64,000 bases of DNA from JABMQB01 sp963677475. Lineage in GTDB: Bacteria; Bacteroidota; Bacteroidia; Bacteroidales; Prolixibacteraceae. The stretch is taken from NCBI GenBank assembly GCA_963677475.2, contig CAXXQD010000021.1, positions 558,001-622,000 on the forward strand, given 5' to 3'. Positions 53,622-63,770 of this stretch are shown here, one piece after another; the stretch's first letter is position 1; the number at the start of each line of letters is the position of its first letter. Position numbers and translations under genes: made by a program. The notes below the pieces were generated by a model. That model was not told the DNA's origin. It saw nothing but the letters and a program-made list of their open reading frames with translations, and did not search any database.

Positions 53622-56600
53622 ATGAAAAAACTTTATCTTCTACTTTTTTTAATGTTGACGATTGGTTTTGCTCATGGGCAGATAACATGCCCATCGAATC
53701 AGTCGGCAGCAACTGATGTGGACGAATGTTCCGCATCAAATGTATCATTGCCTGTACCCGGGAACCTTCCAAATGGGTTTGCGGATACGATAACGTACAC
53801 TTTAAGTGGGGCAACAACGCAATCATCATCAACTTTTACCCCATTGTACACATCAATGACTGACAGCTTTTTCGTTGGTGTTACACAGGTAACATATACA
53901 ATTGACACCGTTGGGAATACTGGCGGATCAGTTACTTGTATATTTAATGTTACAGTATCCGATGAGCAGGCACCTGACGTAAGTTTAATTGCTGGTCAAC
54001 CGTACACAGTACAAGTTGATGGTACCGGTAATGTGGACCTTGCTGTTGCATTGGCTGATACGTTTAATCTTGTTTTAAACGACAACTGTGATGTAACTCC
54101 ATTGGATGTTACTTTCGATGTTCAAAATTTCGATTGTGACGATATTGGTACTACGCATACTGTTGAAGTTACAGTATTGGATAGTGGTGATGTTGCATCT
54201 GCAGGAAACCTTCCTAACGAATCAATTGCTACAATTTATGTTACTATTGCTGACACTGTTTCTCCGGTTGCGTTATGTTATGCACAAGATACAGTGTACA
54301 TTGATGAATTTGGCGCAACAACATTAATTGTTGCCGATATTGATAGTGCTTCAATGGACAATTGTGAAATTGATACCATGTGGTTAAGCAACTATGGTTT
54401 TACTTGTGCGGACACAGGAGTCTACAATGATACTTTAACTGTAACAGATATTTACGACAACACAAGCACATGTGTAACTACGGTTACTGTATTAGACACC
54501 ATCGCACCTGAAATTTTCTGTTTAGACGATACTGTTTATTTAGATAGAGCTGGAGATGCAACCGTAGTACTTGCAAATATTTTAGATTCTGTTTGGGAAA
54601 ATTCGTGTGACGCTGTATTGGCAAACATTGATACCGTAATGTCAGATACTTTCTTCCATTGTGCAGAACTTAATTATGATACTGTTATTACTGTAACTGT
54701 TTATGACCACGCTATGTTAAGTGGTTCTTGTACTTCAACAATAACAGTTATGGATACTGTTTCTCCGGAAGCTTTCTGCATTGCTAAAGACACTGTTTAT
54801 TTAGACGATGACGGAATTGCATTTGCTACCTGGATGAATGTTTTAGATTCTGCCTGGGACAACTGTTCATTGATTGATACCTCATTAATGGTAGATGCTA
54901 ACGACACCGTTTGGTTCAGTTGTGATCAGGTTAACCTGGATAGTACTGTACTTGTAATTGTTGAAGACCATGTTGGATTAACAGGAACATGTGAATCAAC
55001 TATTACTGTTTTAGATACCACTTCTCCTGAAATCTTCTGTTTGAACGATACTGTTTATCTTGACAGGGACGGATTTGCTGAGGTGATGATGCCAAACCTG
55101 GTTGACTCTACATGGGAAAACAGTTGTTTAGTGAATCAGGACACAATGCTTTCTGATACCTTCTTCTATTGTATGGGAGGCGATTACGATACAACAATTA
55201 CGGTAACCCTAATTGATTACGCTGGAAACGATGGAACTTGTACTTCTACAATAACTGTATTAGACACAGTTTCTCCTGAAATTTGGTGTGTTGAACACGA
55301 TACTATTTACTTAGATTATGATGGCACCGATACATTAGATACCTATTTATATATTACAGGTGTTCTTGTGGACTCAACTTGGGAAAATTGTACCATTGAT
55401 ACTTTAGTTTTAGGAGCTGAAGGCTATGGACATGCTGAGGAGGATACTATAGCTGTAGGTTGTGAGCATGTAGATTATGGAGGCATGCCGGTACCTGTAT
55501 CAGTAATTGATGCTTCTGGAAATTGGGGTACTTGTTGGACTTCGATAACTGTTATGGATACAGTTAAGCCTGATGAAGATTGTCAGGATGTAAGCATTTA
55601 CCTTGATTCAATGGGTAATGCTTTTGTTAGTGCAGATATGGTTGATGACGGATCATGGGATGCTTGTGGAATTGATACCTTATTAATAAGTCTCGATTCA
55701 ACTGTATTTACTGATTCTATTTGGTTCGACTGTGAAGATGTTGGTGACAACGATGTTCTTCTAAAAGTTGTGGATAACCATGGTAACGAAAGCACTTGTA
55801 CTTCAACTGTTACTGTTTGGGACGAAATTTATCCAATGATCGATTGTGTTTACGACACTACGGTTTATCTTGATCAGGATGGATTGGCAGTTATGGAAGA
55901 CTTTGGCTTATTGGTTGAGTCTGTATGGGATAATTGTGATTACACATTGACATATACCGGTACTGCTTACGACTGCACTCAGGTAGATAATACTGTAATG
56001 ACATACGTAACAGCAACCGATGATAGCGGAAACAGTTCAACATGTGATGTTTCAGTTACTGTGAAAGATCTATTTGATCCGGTAATCGTTTGTGATGAGT
56101 TATCTGTTGACCTTTGGGAAAATGGAGAATATGTATTAGACGATACTGAAAAAGAAGAACTTGTTAAAGATGTATGGGATAACTGTACAGATCTTGACTA
56201 CGATGATATCGCAGTTGATTTATTCTCATTCGAATGTGTGAATGTTGAGACTGATTCTGCAAAAGTTAAGTACACAGTTTCTGATGAGCATGGAAATACA
56301 ACAGTACAATATTGTTACGTTGAAGTAAATGATGTAACCGATCCTGTTGCTATGTGTAAAGATACAGTTCAATTGATCTTGGATGAAAATGGCCGCGCAA
56401 TCTTATATCAAAGTGATGTAAATGATGGAGACGACCACGAAAGTACTCCGGAATGGGCAAGATTCTACAACGACCTTGAAGGTGGAAGTTATGATGCTTG
56501 TGGTATTGAATCAATGACCTTATCAGAAAATGTATTTGAATGTGATGCTATTGGAATGAATACAGTTACTTTAACAGTATTTGATCCTCATGGAAATTCA

Positions 56601-57785
56601 GATGCTTGTACTTCTGTAATTGAAGTTATTGACGATGTTGCACCTGTATTCACAGATGTTGCTGATGTTGAGATTGAACTTGAACCAGGAGTTTGTTCAA
56701 CTGCAATCGAATATCCTGCAATTGATGCAGCTGATGCTTGTAAAGATGATCTTACATATACATTAATTGAAGGATTAGGAGTTGATGGTGACTTCCCACT
56801 TGGCGTTACAACTGAAACTTGGGTTGTAGAAGATATGGGTGGAAATACCGATACAGTAACATTTACTGTAACTGTAACTACTTACAATGCTGCTCCTGTA
56901 ATTAACCCAACTGATGACATCGTAGTGGACGAAGATCCTTCTCCAATTACTGTATTGTTAACAGGTATTGGAACTGGTGGTGATTGTGATGCTGCTCAAA
57001 TAGTAGATTCAGTTGCAGCTGTTGCTTCTGACAACGCACTAATTACTGGTATTGTAGTTACTTATGTTGATGGTGATGCTACTGCAGGACTTGAATTAAC
57101 AATTGCTCCTGATATGAATGGAACAGCAACTGTTGTTGTAACTGTTATGGACAATGGTGGTACTGAAGGAATGGGCATGAATACAACTACTGATACATTC
57201 ATGGTTACTGTTAATGCTGTTAACGATGCACCAGTTGTTGATCCTATTGCAGATGCTACTGTTATTGCAGACCATACTCTAGATATTCCTGTTGATGTTG
57301 CATTTAGCGATGTGGACGGTGATGCATTAACATTCGAGGTTACATTAGAAAATGGTGATCCACTTCCAGCTTGGTTAGTTTACGCTGGTGGAACATTAAC
57401 TGCAACTCCAACAACTTCTAATATTGGTTGTGTTGAAGTTAAAGTTGTAGCTTCTGATCCGGATGCTGCAAGTGTAACTGATGTATTCCAGGTATGTGTA
57501 TTGCCTTGGCCAACTGGTATCGAGGATGCGTTCAAAAACATAGATGTTAAAATGTTCCCGAACCCAGCTAAGAACTTAGTTACATTGGAAATCAGTGGAA
57601 ACAATGGTTCAGATGTTGAGGTTGTGGTTATGAATATCACTGGTAAAGAAGTATTAAGGAAAGATTTCCAAACTACTGATGCTATCCAGTTCGATATGAG
57701 TGAGCACGTAAGCGGAATGTACTTTGTTAAATTAAATGTTGATGGTAACGAAGTGGTTAAGAAATTAATTCTTGATCGCAAGTAA
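53622..57785 (+). CDS. Giant acidic repeat protein (HYR/cadherin-like) with T9SS sorting domain
   Basis: The 1,387-residue secreted protein has a signal peptide (MKKLYLLLFLMLTIGFAHG). Next come about nine tandem units of roughly 70-110 residues beginning V-x-D-T-x-x-P-x-x-x-C and containing TVYLD (for example VLDTIAPEIFCLDDTVYLDR). Each usually has Cys residues and a closing CTSTITV strand. Then follow an HYR-type unit (DDVAPVFTDVADVEIELEPG), two cadherin-like units (DEDPSPITVLLTG; DAPVVDPIADATV with SDVDGDALTFEV), and a T9SS type A tail (MFPNPAKNLVTLEIS to VVKKLILDRK). The repeats are rich in Asp/Thr and poor in Lys/Arg, suggesting calcium-stabilised, disulfide-linked beta domains. Likely a surface adhesin or filament. 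Monocistronic, terminator at 57815. Confidence 0.88.
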   Translation: MKKLYLLLFLMLTIGFAHGQITCPSNQSAATDVDECSASNVSLPVPGNLPNGFADTITYTLSGATTQSSSTFTPLYTSMTDSFFVGVTQVTYTIDTVGNTGGSVTCIFNVTVSDEQAPDVSLIAGQPYTVQVDGTGNVDLAVALADTFNLVLNDNCDVTPLDVTFDVQNFDCDDIGTTHTVEVTVLDSGDVASAGNLPNESIATIYVTIADTVSPVALCYAQDTVYIDEFGATTLIVADIDSASMDNCEIDTMWLSNYGFTCADTGVYNDTLTVTDIYDNTSTCVTTVTVLDTIAPEIFCLDDTVYLDRAGDATVVLANILDSVWENSCDAVLANIDTVMSDTFFHCAELNYDTVITVTVYDHAMLSGSCTSTITVMDTVSPEAFCIAKDTVYLDDDGIAFATWMNVLDSAWDNCSLIDTSLMVDANDTVWFSCDQVNLDSTVLVIVEDHVGLTGTCESTITVLDTTSPEIFCLNDTVYLDRDGFAEVMMPNLVDSTWENSCLVNQDTMLSDTFFYCMGGDYDTTITVTLIDYAGNDGTCTSTITVLDTVSPEIWCVEHDTIYLDYDGTDTLDTYLYITGVLVDSTWENCTIDTLVLGAEGYGHAEEDTIAVGCEHVDYGGMPVPVSVIDASGNWGTCWTSITVMDTVKPDEDCQDVSIYLDSMGNAFVSADMVDDGSWDACGIDTLLISLDSTVFTDSIWFDCEDVGDNDVLLKVVDNHGNESTCTSTVTVWDEIYPMIDCVYDTTVYLDQDGLAVMEDFGLLVESVWDNCDYTLTYTGTAYDCTQVDNTVMTYVTATDDSGNSSTCDVSVTVKDLFDPVIVCDELSVDLWENGEYVLDDTEKEELVKDVWDNCTDLDYDDIAVDLFSFECVNVETDSAKVKYTVSDEHGNTTVQYCYVEVNDVTDPVAMCKDTVQLILDENGRAILYQSDVNDGDDHESTPEWARFYNDLEGGSYDACGIESMTLSENVFECDAIGMNTVTLTVFDPHGNSDACTSVIEVIDDVAPVFTDVADVEIELEPGVCSTAIEYPAIDAADACKDDLTYTLIEGLGVDGDFPLGVTTETWVVEDMGGNTDTVTFTVTVTTYNAAPVINPTDDIVVDEDPSPITVLLTGIGTGGDCDAAQIVDSVAAVASDNALITGIVVTYVDGDATAGLELTIAPDMNGTATVVVTVMDNGGTEGMGMNTTTDTFMVTVNAVNDAPVVDPIADATVIADHTLDIPVDVAFSDVDGDALTFEVTLENGDPLPAWLVYAGGTLTATPTTSNIGCVEVKVVASDPDAASVTDVFQVCVLPWPTGIEDAFKNIDVKMFPNPAKNLVTLEISGNNGSDVEVVVMNITGKEVLRKDFQTTDAIQFDMSEHVSGMYFVKLNVDGNEVVKKLILDRK

Positions 57786-57814
57786 TCATAAGGTAAAGTT
57801 TAACCTACACTTAA

Positions 57815-57849
57815 AAAGAAGATGCTCGAAAGGGTATCTTCTTTTTTTT
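57815..57849 (+). terminator. Rho-independent terminator of the giant repeat protein gene
   Basis: Stem AAGAAGATGC with GTATCTTCTT (57816-57825/57834-57843, one G-U pair), an 8-base loop, then a run of T. Confidence 0.8.
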
Positions 57850-58834
57850 GCCTGTAATTCATTGTGCAAATTATGCGGCATTAAAAAAAGATTAGAAACA
57901 ATTGTTGTAGATTCATGTTACAATCCATAACTGTAAAAGGGATCACCTTAAAATCAGAGTAAAGAATTAGCTTAGCAATTATCTTAATGAATGATAACAA
58001 TAAAAGGATTGGATCGAGTAATTATTTTCGGTAATAAGTTGGATAGTTGTTAGTTACAAATTATGATTAAAGGCTTTTACTAAAGAATAAACCACCATAG
58101 AATACTGACGTATTCAAATAGAAAGAAATGGAATCCCCAAACGTTGCAAAAAGTTGATACAATCCACTTATTTGGAGAAAGAAGATAAGGCATTCAATAC
58201 ATATAATCATTTTTGTCCGTTAAGAAATATTTCATCGCTACAGGACTTCCTTCTTAAAAATATAACTCCTATTCTTCCAATATCTAGCCCCGATTGGGCT
58301 GTTCTGTTAGGAACTCAATTTGTGTAGATAAAATACGAGCCGCAATATCCTACAGGTTCCGTAGGAACGAAATAAAATCATAAATGCAGAGATAATTGTA
58401 ACATTTTACCTGGCTCTAATGAAAGAAATGCATAAAAGAAAATATACAATCTAAGATAATGGAAACAGGTAACGCGAATTTTATCTATTTATAGATTCTA
58501 CGATGATTTTATATCTATATTCAGTAAAATAGTAATCTGTTTTATCTGTTTTTCAGTGTAATACATTTAATTCAACTTTTTATTCGGCTTTGCTAAAAAT
58601 AAAGCATTAATCTATTTAAATGTGGCATAATTTTATAGATGTGATTTTTGATATAAAATCGGTTAGTAAAAAACAAAAATCGCAAATAGAAGCTAATCAA
58701 TCTTTACAATAGAATTATCATTATTTGGATGTATTTTTTTTGACAGAAAAGAATTTATCTACAACTTAGAATAAGCAAAAAGCAAAGATCATTGTCAAGA
58801 AGTTTGCTTTACTTTGATTGTTTTACACCTATAA
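57850..58834. other. AT-rich gene-free region
   Basis: About 985 bases with no credible coding frame, between the giant repeat gene and the end of the gldK-like gene. The only structured part is the palindrome-rich block at 58287-58368. The rest looks like decayed sequence. Confidence 0.5.
58287..58368. repeat. Cluster of three short palindromes, REP-like remnant
   Basis: GCCC-CGATT-GGGC (58287-58299), GTTC-TGTTAG-GAAC (58301-58314) and GTTCC-GTA-GGAAC (58356-58368) lie within 82 bases. The words TAGCCCCGATTGGGC and TTCCGTAGGAACGAAAT resemble palindromic intergenic repeats common in Bacteroidota genomes (from memory). Probably a degenerate repetitive element. Confidence 0.45.
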
Positions 58835-60181
58835 TCAGCGTCCCTGAAGCTCGTTTCTAAATGAAGTACGTACGCACCTAAATCCAATAAACGATTTTGC
58901 TTCGTCCTGGTATTCAAAACTCCTGGTAGATGTTTGAATAAAATGTGCGATATCTTTCCAGGAACCGCCCCTTACTACTTTTCGTTTTAAGACCTCTGGA
59001 TCATCGGGTTTGGCGTTGTATTCAATTTCAGGGTTAAAATCACCCATAACATCGTAGGCTGATTCATAAAATGCAGTGTTTGTCCATTCTGCAACGTTAC
59101 CGGCCATATCGTATAATCCGTAAGGATTTGGATCAAATGATCCTGTTTTCATGGTTGTCACATTATATGGACTATCTGCAACATAATTGCCCCGCAGAGG
59201 TTTAAAATTAGCAACAAAACACCCTGTTTGATTCCTGGTATAATAACTTCCCCAAGGATACAGACAATTTAATAATCCACCTTTGGCTGCCATTTCCCAC
59301 TCTGCCTCACTCGGAAGCCTAAAGTCGTGTGGTGCTGCTTCTTTTAACCTGTTCTGGTTGGTTGCCATTAATTGTGTCCTCCAATTGCAAAATGCTTTAG
59401 CCTGTTTCCAGGTTATTCCAACAACAGGATAATCATCGAACGAACTTTGTGAAAAATATTTTCTTGTTAATGGTTCGTTATATGTATATGTAAAATCGCG
59501 GATCCAAACTAATGTGTCCGGATAAACGGGTGTGCTTTCATGAATTAAAAACGATCTTCTGTTTTGAATTGGCACTTCCATTCCTTCAGGGTTGATAATA
59601 CTTCCATCGTATTTTTGAGTTTCGTAATTAAATGCGTTTTGCCTTTTTGCAGCTTGTTTAAAATCAATCCAATAATAATCGTAATTCAGCTTCCTCGGGT
59701 CAATGGTCTTCTTAAAGTTTAGACGTTCTTCCTCAGGAATATACATTTCATCCAGAATATTCTGATATTCAGGATTATTCCATTCGATTGGTTCTTCCCA
59801 ATTAATATTAGTTTCAGATAGTGCAACACCACGTACGTTTTCCGAGACTAAAAATTCGGCAAATACCTCACCAAGTAGTTTACGCGCAATTGAATCCCTA
59901 ACCCAATAGACGTATTGGCGGTATTCATTGTTCGTAATCTCCGTGTCATCCATCCAAAATGCCTCAACGGTAATGGTTTTGGTTGGTGTAGTTGAATTTG
60001 AAAAATCCTCGTCATTGGGACCAATGTTAAAAGAGCCTCTATCGATATATGCCATGCCATATGGAGAAGGTTCAAACCATGTACCTCGTGATGCCGCAGC
60101 ACTGGGTAAGTACACTGTAGGCTTTTTACAGGAAACGAGGATTATAGTGAATAGAAATAATATAGTAAGGCGTCTCTTCAT
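58835..60181 (-). CDS. gldK: Second GldK-like lipoprotein (FGE/sulfatase-modifying-factor fold)
   Basis: The 448-residue lipoprotein has lipobox ILVSC (Cys18) and a formylglycine-generating-enzyme-like fold: AYIDRGSFNIGPNDEDF, AFWMDDTEITNNEYRQY, PVVGITWKQAKAFCNWRT, RLPSEAEWEMAAKGG and VRGGSWKDIAHFIQTSTRS. This is the GldK/PorK pattern; with GldN these proteins form the periplasmic rings of the T9SS. The true gldK is expected before gldL, and indeed a related gene is cut by the window end at 63771. This second copy follows gldN after 116 bases that contain a terminator, so it is a paralog with separate or reduced expression. GldJ is an alternative name. Confidence 0.88.
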   Translation of the reverse strand: MKRRLTILFLFTIILVSCKKPTVYLPSAAASRGTWFEPSPYGMAYIDRGSFNIGPNDEDFSNSTTPTKTITVEAFWMDDTEITNNEYRQYVYWVRDSIARKLLGEVFAEFLVSENVRGVALSETNINWEEPIEWNNPEYQNILDEMYIPEEERLNFKKTIDPRKLNYDYYWIDFKQAAKRQNAFNYETQKYDGSIINPEGMEVPIQNRRSFLIHESTPVYPDTLVWIRDFTYTYNEPLTRKYFSQSSFDDYPVVGITWKQAKAFCNWRTQLMATNQNRLKEAAPHDFRLPSEAEWEMAAKGGLLNCLYPWGSYYTRNQTGCFVANFKPLRGNYVADSPYNVTTMKTGSFDPNPYGLYDMAGNVAEWTNTAFYESAYDVMGDFNPEIEYNAKPDDPEVLKRKVVRGGSWKDIAHFIQTSTRSFEYQDEAKSFIGFRCVRTSFRNELQGR

Positions 60182-60245
60182 TTCTGCAATAGACTCTGAC
60201 TCCGGTCTTTAAAATATTTTATTAAAGGTTATTGCGGTAAATTGC

Positions 60246-60276
60246 AAAAAAAGCCTTATGGGAAAGACCATAAGGC
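60246..60276 (-). terminator. Terminator between gldN and the second gldK-like gene
   Basis: Perfect 9-bp stem GCCTTATGG/CCATAAGGC (60253-60261 with 60268-60276), a 6-base loop, followed on the minus strand by seven T (60252-60246). It closes the gldKLMN transcript before the extra gldK-like gene. Confidence 0.85.
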
Positions 60277-60297
60277 ATATTTATATTTTGTTTATTA

Positions 60298-61149
60298 TTA
60301 ATATTCCCAAAGGTTTTGTTCAAAATCAAATATTTCCGCTTCAATTCTTTTTGATTCCAACATGGCTTCTTTACCCTGTAGATATTGGAATACATCACGG
60401 TTATTAAAGGTGTTGGATTCTTTAACAATGTAACTATTGAAATAGCGCTTAATGAATAAATCATCGAACGACATTTTCTTTGCATCATTGTAAGGATTAA
60501 ACACTTCATTGGTAGCAAGCAATTCCCTGGCTTCGGGGTAATATACCCAGAATACCTGTTGACGTTGAATTTGACCTGTTGCGTCATCTTCACGAACGAA
60601 CAACCTTATCGGACAAACGCCAACAATGCGTACATTAAGTGTCGAATTATTCTTATCGAAATACCACTCTTCTTTAATCATGAATTGTTTTACTTCTTCC
60701 TTACGGATCTCACCTGCAACAATTTCATCTACCATTTCGCCAGTATTAAAATCTCGTTTTTGAACGACACTTGTAGTCGCTCCAAATTGTTTTTTTACTT
60801 CCTCGAAGGTTATTGGCAGTTTAAAATCATCGTCCTGACGTGCATCGTAAGCAGTAATCTGACCACTTTCAACTCCTTGAAGCAGCAATGAAACGAGATT
60901 AACCCTTCCGTCCATTTCCTGTGTGGGGAAATAAAGTGGCTGGTTAATTTTTTCCCGAACATCAATAATACGCCAAATTACTTTCGACCAAAAAACATCA
61001 GCCTCTCTAACATCAGCCAAAGGCATTGGTTTCTTTTGATATACATCGCGGCGTTGATAAGCTCCATTTATAATTTGCGCATCTGCACTGGTGTGAACCA
61101 GGCCAAGTAACATTGCGCAAACCCCTAAAAAAATTACTGACTTTTTCAT
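60298..61149 (-). CDS. gldN: T9SS ring protein GldN/PorN
   Basis: The 283-residue periplasmic protein has a signal peptide (MKKSVIFLGVCAMLLGLVHT, cut near SADA). It carries the GldN family core: READVFWSKVIWRIIDVREK, INQPLYFPTQEMDGR, EWYFDKNNSTLNVRIVGVCP and VFWVYYPEAREL. GldN/PorN binds GldK/PorK to form the large ring under the outer membrane and contacts GldM. It starts two bases after the gldM stop. Confidence 0.95.
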   Translation of the reverse strand: MKKSVIFLGVCAMLLGLVHTSADAQIINGAYQRRDVYQKKPMPLADVREADVFWSKVIWRIIDVREKINQPLYFPTQEMDGRVNLVSLLLQGVESGQITAYDARQDDDFKLPITFEEVKKQFGATTSVVQKRDFNTGEMVDEIVAGEIRKEEVKQFMIKEEWYFDKNNSTLNVRIVGVCPIRLFVREDDATGQIQRQQVFWVYYPEARELLATNEVFNPYNDAKKMSFDDLFIKRYFNSYIVKESNTFNNRDVFQYLQGKEAMLESKRIEAEIFDFEQNLWEY

Positions 61150-61151
61150 CC

Positions 61152-62750
61152 TTATTTTATTTTAAAACTGATTGGATCTAATGTGAATCTACTGCCATTT
61201 TCACCCACAGCATTAATTTCATCAATATATATTATCGAATTTATATTTAATCGGTTAAATTGCTCTTTTTGTTCTTGTGTAAATCGATTTGACTCAGATT
61301 CATACATGGTAACATATCCGCTGGCAGAGGTGATGTTGATGTTAAACCTGGTAATCGTAAATTTTAAATCAAAAAGAAAATCTTCAAGGGCTGCTTCTAT
61401 TCCGTCCTGAACTTTTAGTTCTTCTTTACGTATATTCCCGCCTTTTTTTCCGGCAATTTGTGCTACCGGTGGCGGAACCGGTAAAACCCGCCATTTGGTT
61501 TCTCCTAAATGCCTTTCTTGTCCACCAACAGTTGCAAAAACATCTATTTTTGTCCTTCTGCCAAATTCATCAAGTTCTGTTGGGAAAACAAAATATGAAT
61601 CACCGTTTTTTTCAAAGGTACCATTGGTAACTTCAATGCGAACATCTTCTTTCGAAACTCCCGGAACAGCAACATCAACAGGATTTGCTAATCCACGGTA
61701 AAAGACGTTCATTTTTGTTGCAGATACGGTTATACTTGGTGGTGTTACCTGATATTCTTCTTCAAAACTATAGTTTTGAATTATTCCCGCCGGATTTTTA
61801 TACTTAATTAATCCACTCCATTTAAATGTTCCTGGTTGTGTTGCAGGAACTGTGAAAGTTGCCTGTCCATCAATAACTTCTACGGATCTTCCGTTAATTA
61901 TTATTTCAGGTTCTTGTGTTGTATCCGTAGCTGCCAAAAAAACTTTTGCTTCGTATGTATCACCCTGTAATACAATATTTGATTTTGGGATTACCTGTGC
62001 CTGAAGTTTATTAAATTTAAATGACTCAGCATCTATTTTACTAAATAGATAATTGATCATATGTGCTTCGGCATTTTTTATATCCAATTGAATCTTCTTA
62101 AACAAGGTAATAACAGCAATTAAGGGTTTGCTATCGAAATATTGAACTTCCCAGGTAAGTTCTCCCAATTTGGTTGGCGGATCGGAAGTATCTAATTCGT
62201 CTAAAATTGTTTTACGAAATTCGTTCTCGTCTTCAGCGATCAACGAGGCTAAAATATTTTTATAAGCAACAATTTTCTCTTTTAGTTCAGTCGCTTTTTT
62301 CTGGTTGATCAATATTTCAGAAGGAGTATTTAAATCGTCTTCTTTTTTTAAGCGGATGGTATCTCCCTTTTGAGTAATAAAATATGGACTATCTTCACGT
62401 AATGGATGTTCTTCATCTACCATTACCCCGCCTGAAGTTTCTACAATATGTTCGTTAAGCCTCCAAATATAGTTTATGAGTGAATCGGTATTTCTGCGAA
62501 CTTGTTTTGCTTTATCATACCATTCATCCACCTTATCTTTGTTTTGATCATAGGCAAATTTAAAGGATGAATAGATTTGCTCATTCTTGCTATTTACCGT
62601 ATTAATAGTTTGGGCAAGACTGGAATCAACCACCCTGAAAGCTTCCAATACTTCAGCAGCAACGTTCAAGGCTAACATAGCCGTCAGAACGATGTACATC
62701 ATATTTATCATTTTTTGCCTCGCTGTTTCCGGGCAATTTTTTGCACCCAT
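61152..62750 (-). CDS. gldM: T9SS motor protein GldM/PorM
   Basis: The 532-residue protein has a short cytoplasmic start, one transmembrane helix (about residues 17-36, MYIVLTAMLALNVAAEVLEA) and a long periplasmic part made of an alpha-helical D1 (QTINTVNSKNEQIYSSFKFA) and beta domains (VFLAATDTTQEPEIIINGRS; TVSATKMNVFYRGLANPVDV). GldM dimers pair with GldL to make the proton-driven rotary motor and push energy to the GldK/N ring. Spacing is 21 bases from gldL and 2 to gldN. Confidence 0.96.
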   Translation of the reverse strand: MGAKNCPETARQKMINMMYIVLTAMLALNVAAEVLEAFRVVDSSLAQTINTVNSKNEQIYSSFKFAYDQNKDKVDEWYDKAKQVRRNTDSLINYIWRLNEHIVETSGGVMVDEEHPLREDSPYFITQKGDTIRLKKEDDLNTPSEILINQKKATELKEKIVAYKNILASLIAEDENEFRKTILDELDTSDPPTKLGELTWEVQYFDSKPLIAVITLFKKIQLDIKNAEAHMINYLFSKIDAESFKFNKLQAQVIPKSNIVLQGDTYEAKVFLAATDTTQEPEIIINGRSVEVIDGQATFTVPATQPGTFKWSGLIKYKNPAGIIQNYSFEEEYQVTPPSITVSATKMNVFYRGLANPVDVAVPGVSKEDVRIEVTNGTFEKNGDSYFVFPTELDEFGRRTKIDVFATVGGQERHLGETKWRVLPVPPPVAQIAGKKGGNIRKEELKVQDGIEAALEDFLFDLKFTITRFNINITSASGYVTMYESESNRFTQEQKEQFNRLNINSIIYIDEINAVGENGSRFTLDPISFKIK

Positions 62751-62771
62751 ATCAGAATTTCCTCTTAACTA

Positions 62772-63746
62772 TTATTTTTTATAATTCATAGCCCCCAACA
62801 TTCCACCATAAATAGTATTGAGTGCCTCAAGGTGTTTATTTAACTGTTCAGCGTTCTCTTTATACTTTTTAATTTCATCCACTGATAAGGATAAAACTTC
62901 GTTTATTTGTTGTAAATCGGCACTAAACTTACGACTCGCCTCAAACTGTTGTTTGGTCCCTTTCAATTGTTCAATAAATGAGTTGTTTAATTCGGTTAGA
63001 TTTGAATTAAGGTCGCCCATTTTTTCAGAATATTGTTTTGAATTGGCACCGATACTTTTCAAGTCAACCGAAATAGTTTGAGAGGCTTCTGCGTATGATT
63101 TTGCCAATAAATCAGAAGATTCAAGAACTTTGCTTGCAAATTGTTCTCCTGTTTGGTTAAGTTTTGAAATTACATTTTGCCCTGAATCAGATAGTTGTTT
63201 AGCGGTACTTGAATAAGAATTTACGAGCTCTCCAACCGAATTATTAATTTCTTCGTTTGCTTTGTTATTAATTTCGGCAAGCGTGTTCATTGATTCAGAT
63301 GCCGATCCCAGGTTTTTTACATAAAGGTCGGTAGCAAGGGTCGCAGTTGAAATGTCACTAATTCCTCTTGCAGTGTTGCTCAGGTCATTCAAACCTTTGC
63401 TAACTTTGGTTATCAACTCAGGTGTAATATCCGAATTTTTCAATAAGTTGTTAAACTGACTTGACGCATCATCTTTTTCCAACTCATCAAAATCAATCAT
63501 CTCATAGTCTTCTTTCAACTCGGGGTATACTTTTCCCCAATCCGGAATTTCCATTGGTGGTTCAAATGCCGAAATAAAAAATATGAAGGCTTCTGTTAAA
63601 AGTCCGACTGCCAGGATATACCCGGAATAAGGCAAGTGTTCAAGTTTAAAAAGGGCTCCAATTAAAACGATTGAAGCACCCCAACCATACACGTAGCCCA
63701 TAAAGACTTTCCACCGTTTTGTTTTTATTATTTCACCAAAATTCAT
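62772..63746 (-). CDS. gldL: T9SS motor protein GldL/PorL
   Basis: The 324-residue inner-membrane protein has two N-terminal transmembrane helices (about 13-33 and 41-61: VYGWGASIVLIGALFKLEHL and YILAVGLLTEAFIFFISAFE). Glu52 in the second helix matches the proton-pathway glutamate of GldL. The remainder is a long cytoplasmic region rich in heptads (KLNQTGEQFASKVLESSDLL and similar), longer than in Flavobacterium GldL. With GldM it forms the T9SS/gliding motor. It starts 24 bases after the stop of the upstream gldK. Confidence 0.96.
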   Translation of the reverse strand: MNFGEIIKTKRWKVFMGYVYGWGASIVLIGALFKLEHLPYSGYILAVGLLTEAFIFFISAFEPPMEIPDWGKVYPELKEDYEMIDFDELEKDDASSQFNNLLKNSDITPELITKVSKGLNDLSNTARGISDISTATLATDLYVKNLGSASESMNTLAEINNKANEEINNSVGELVNSYSSTAKQLSDSGQNVISKLNQTGEQFASKVLESSDLLAKSYAEASQTISVDLKSIGANSKQYSEKMGDLNSNLTELNNSFIEQLKGTKQQFEASRKFSADLQQINEVLSLSVDEIKKYKENAEQLNKHLEALNTIYGGMLGAMNYKK

Positions 63747-63770
63747 AATTCAATAATCAAATGAGAATTG

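Noticed and set aside
54490..56640. Repeats in the giant gene as a CRISPR array or tandem DNA repeat
   Set aside because: Repetition is at the protein level with diverged DNA and variable unit length; no short conserved repeats with unique spacers.
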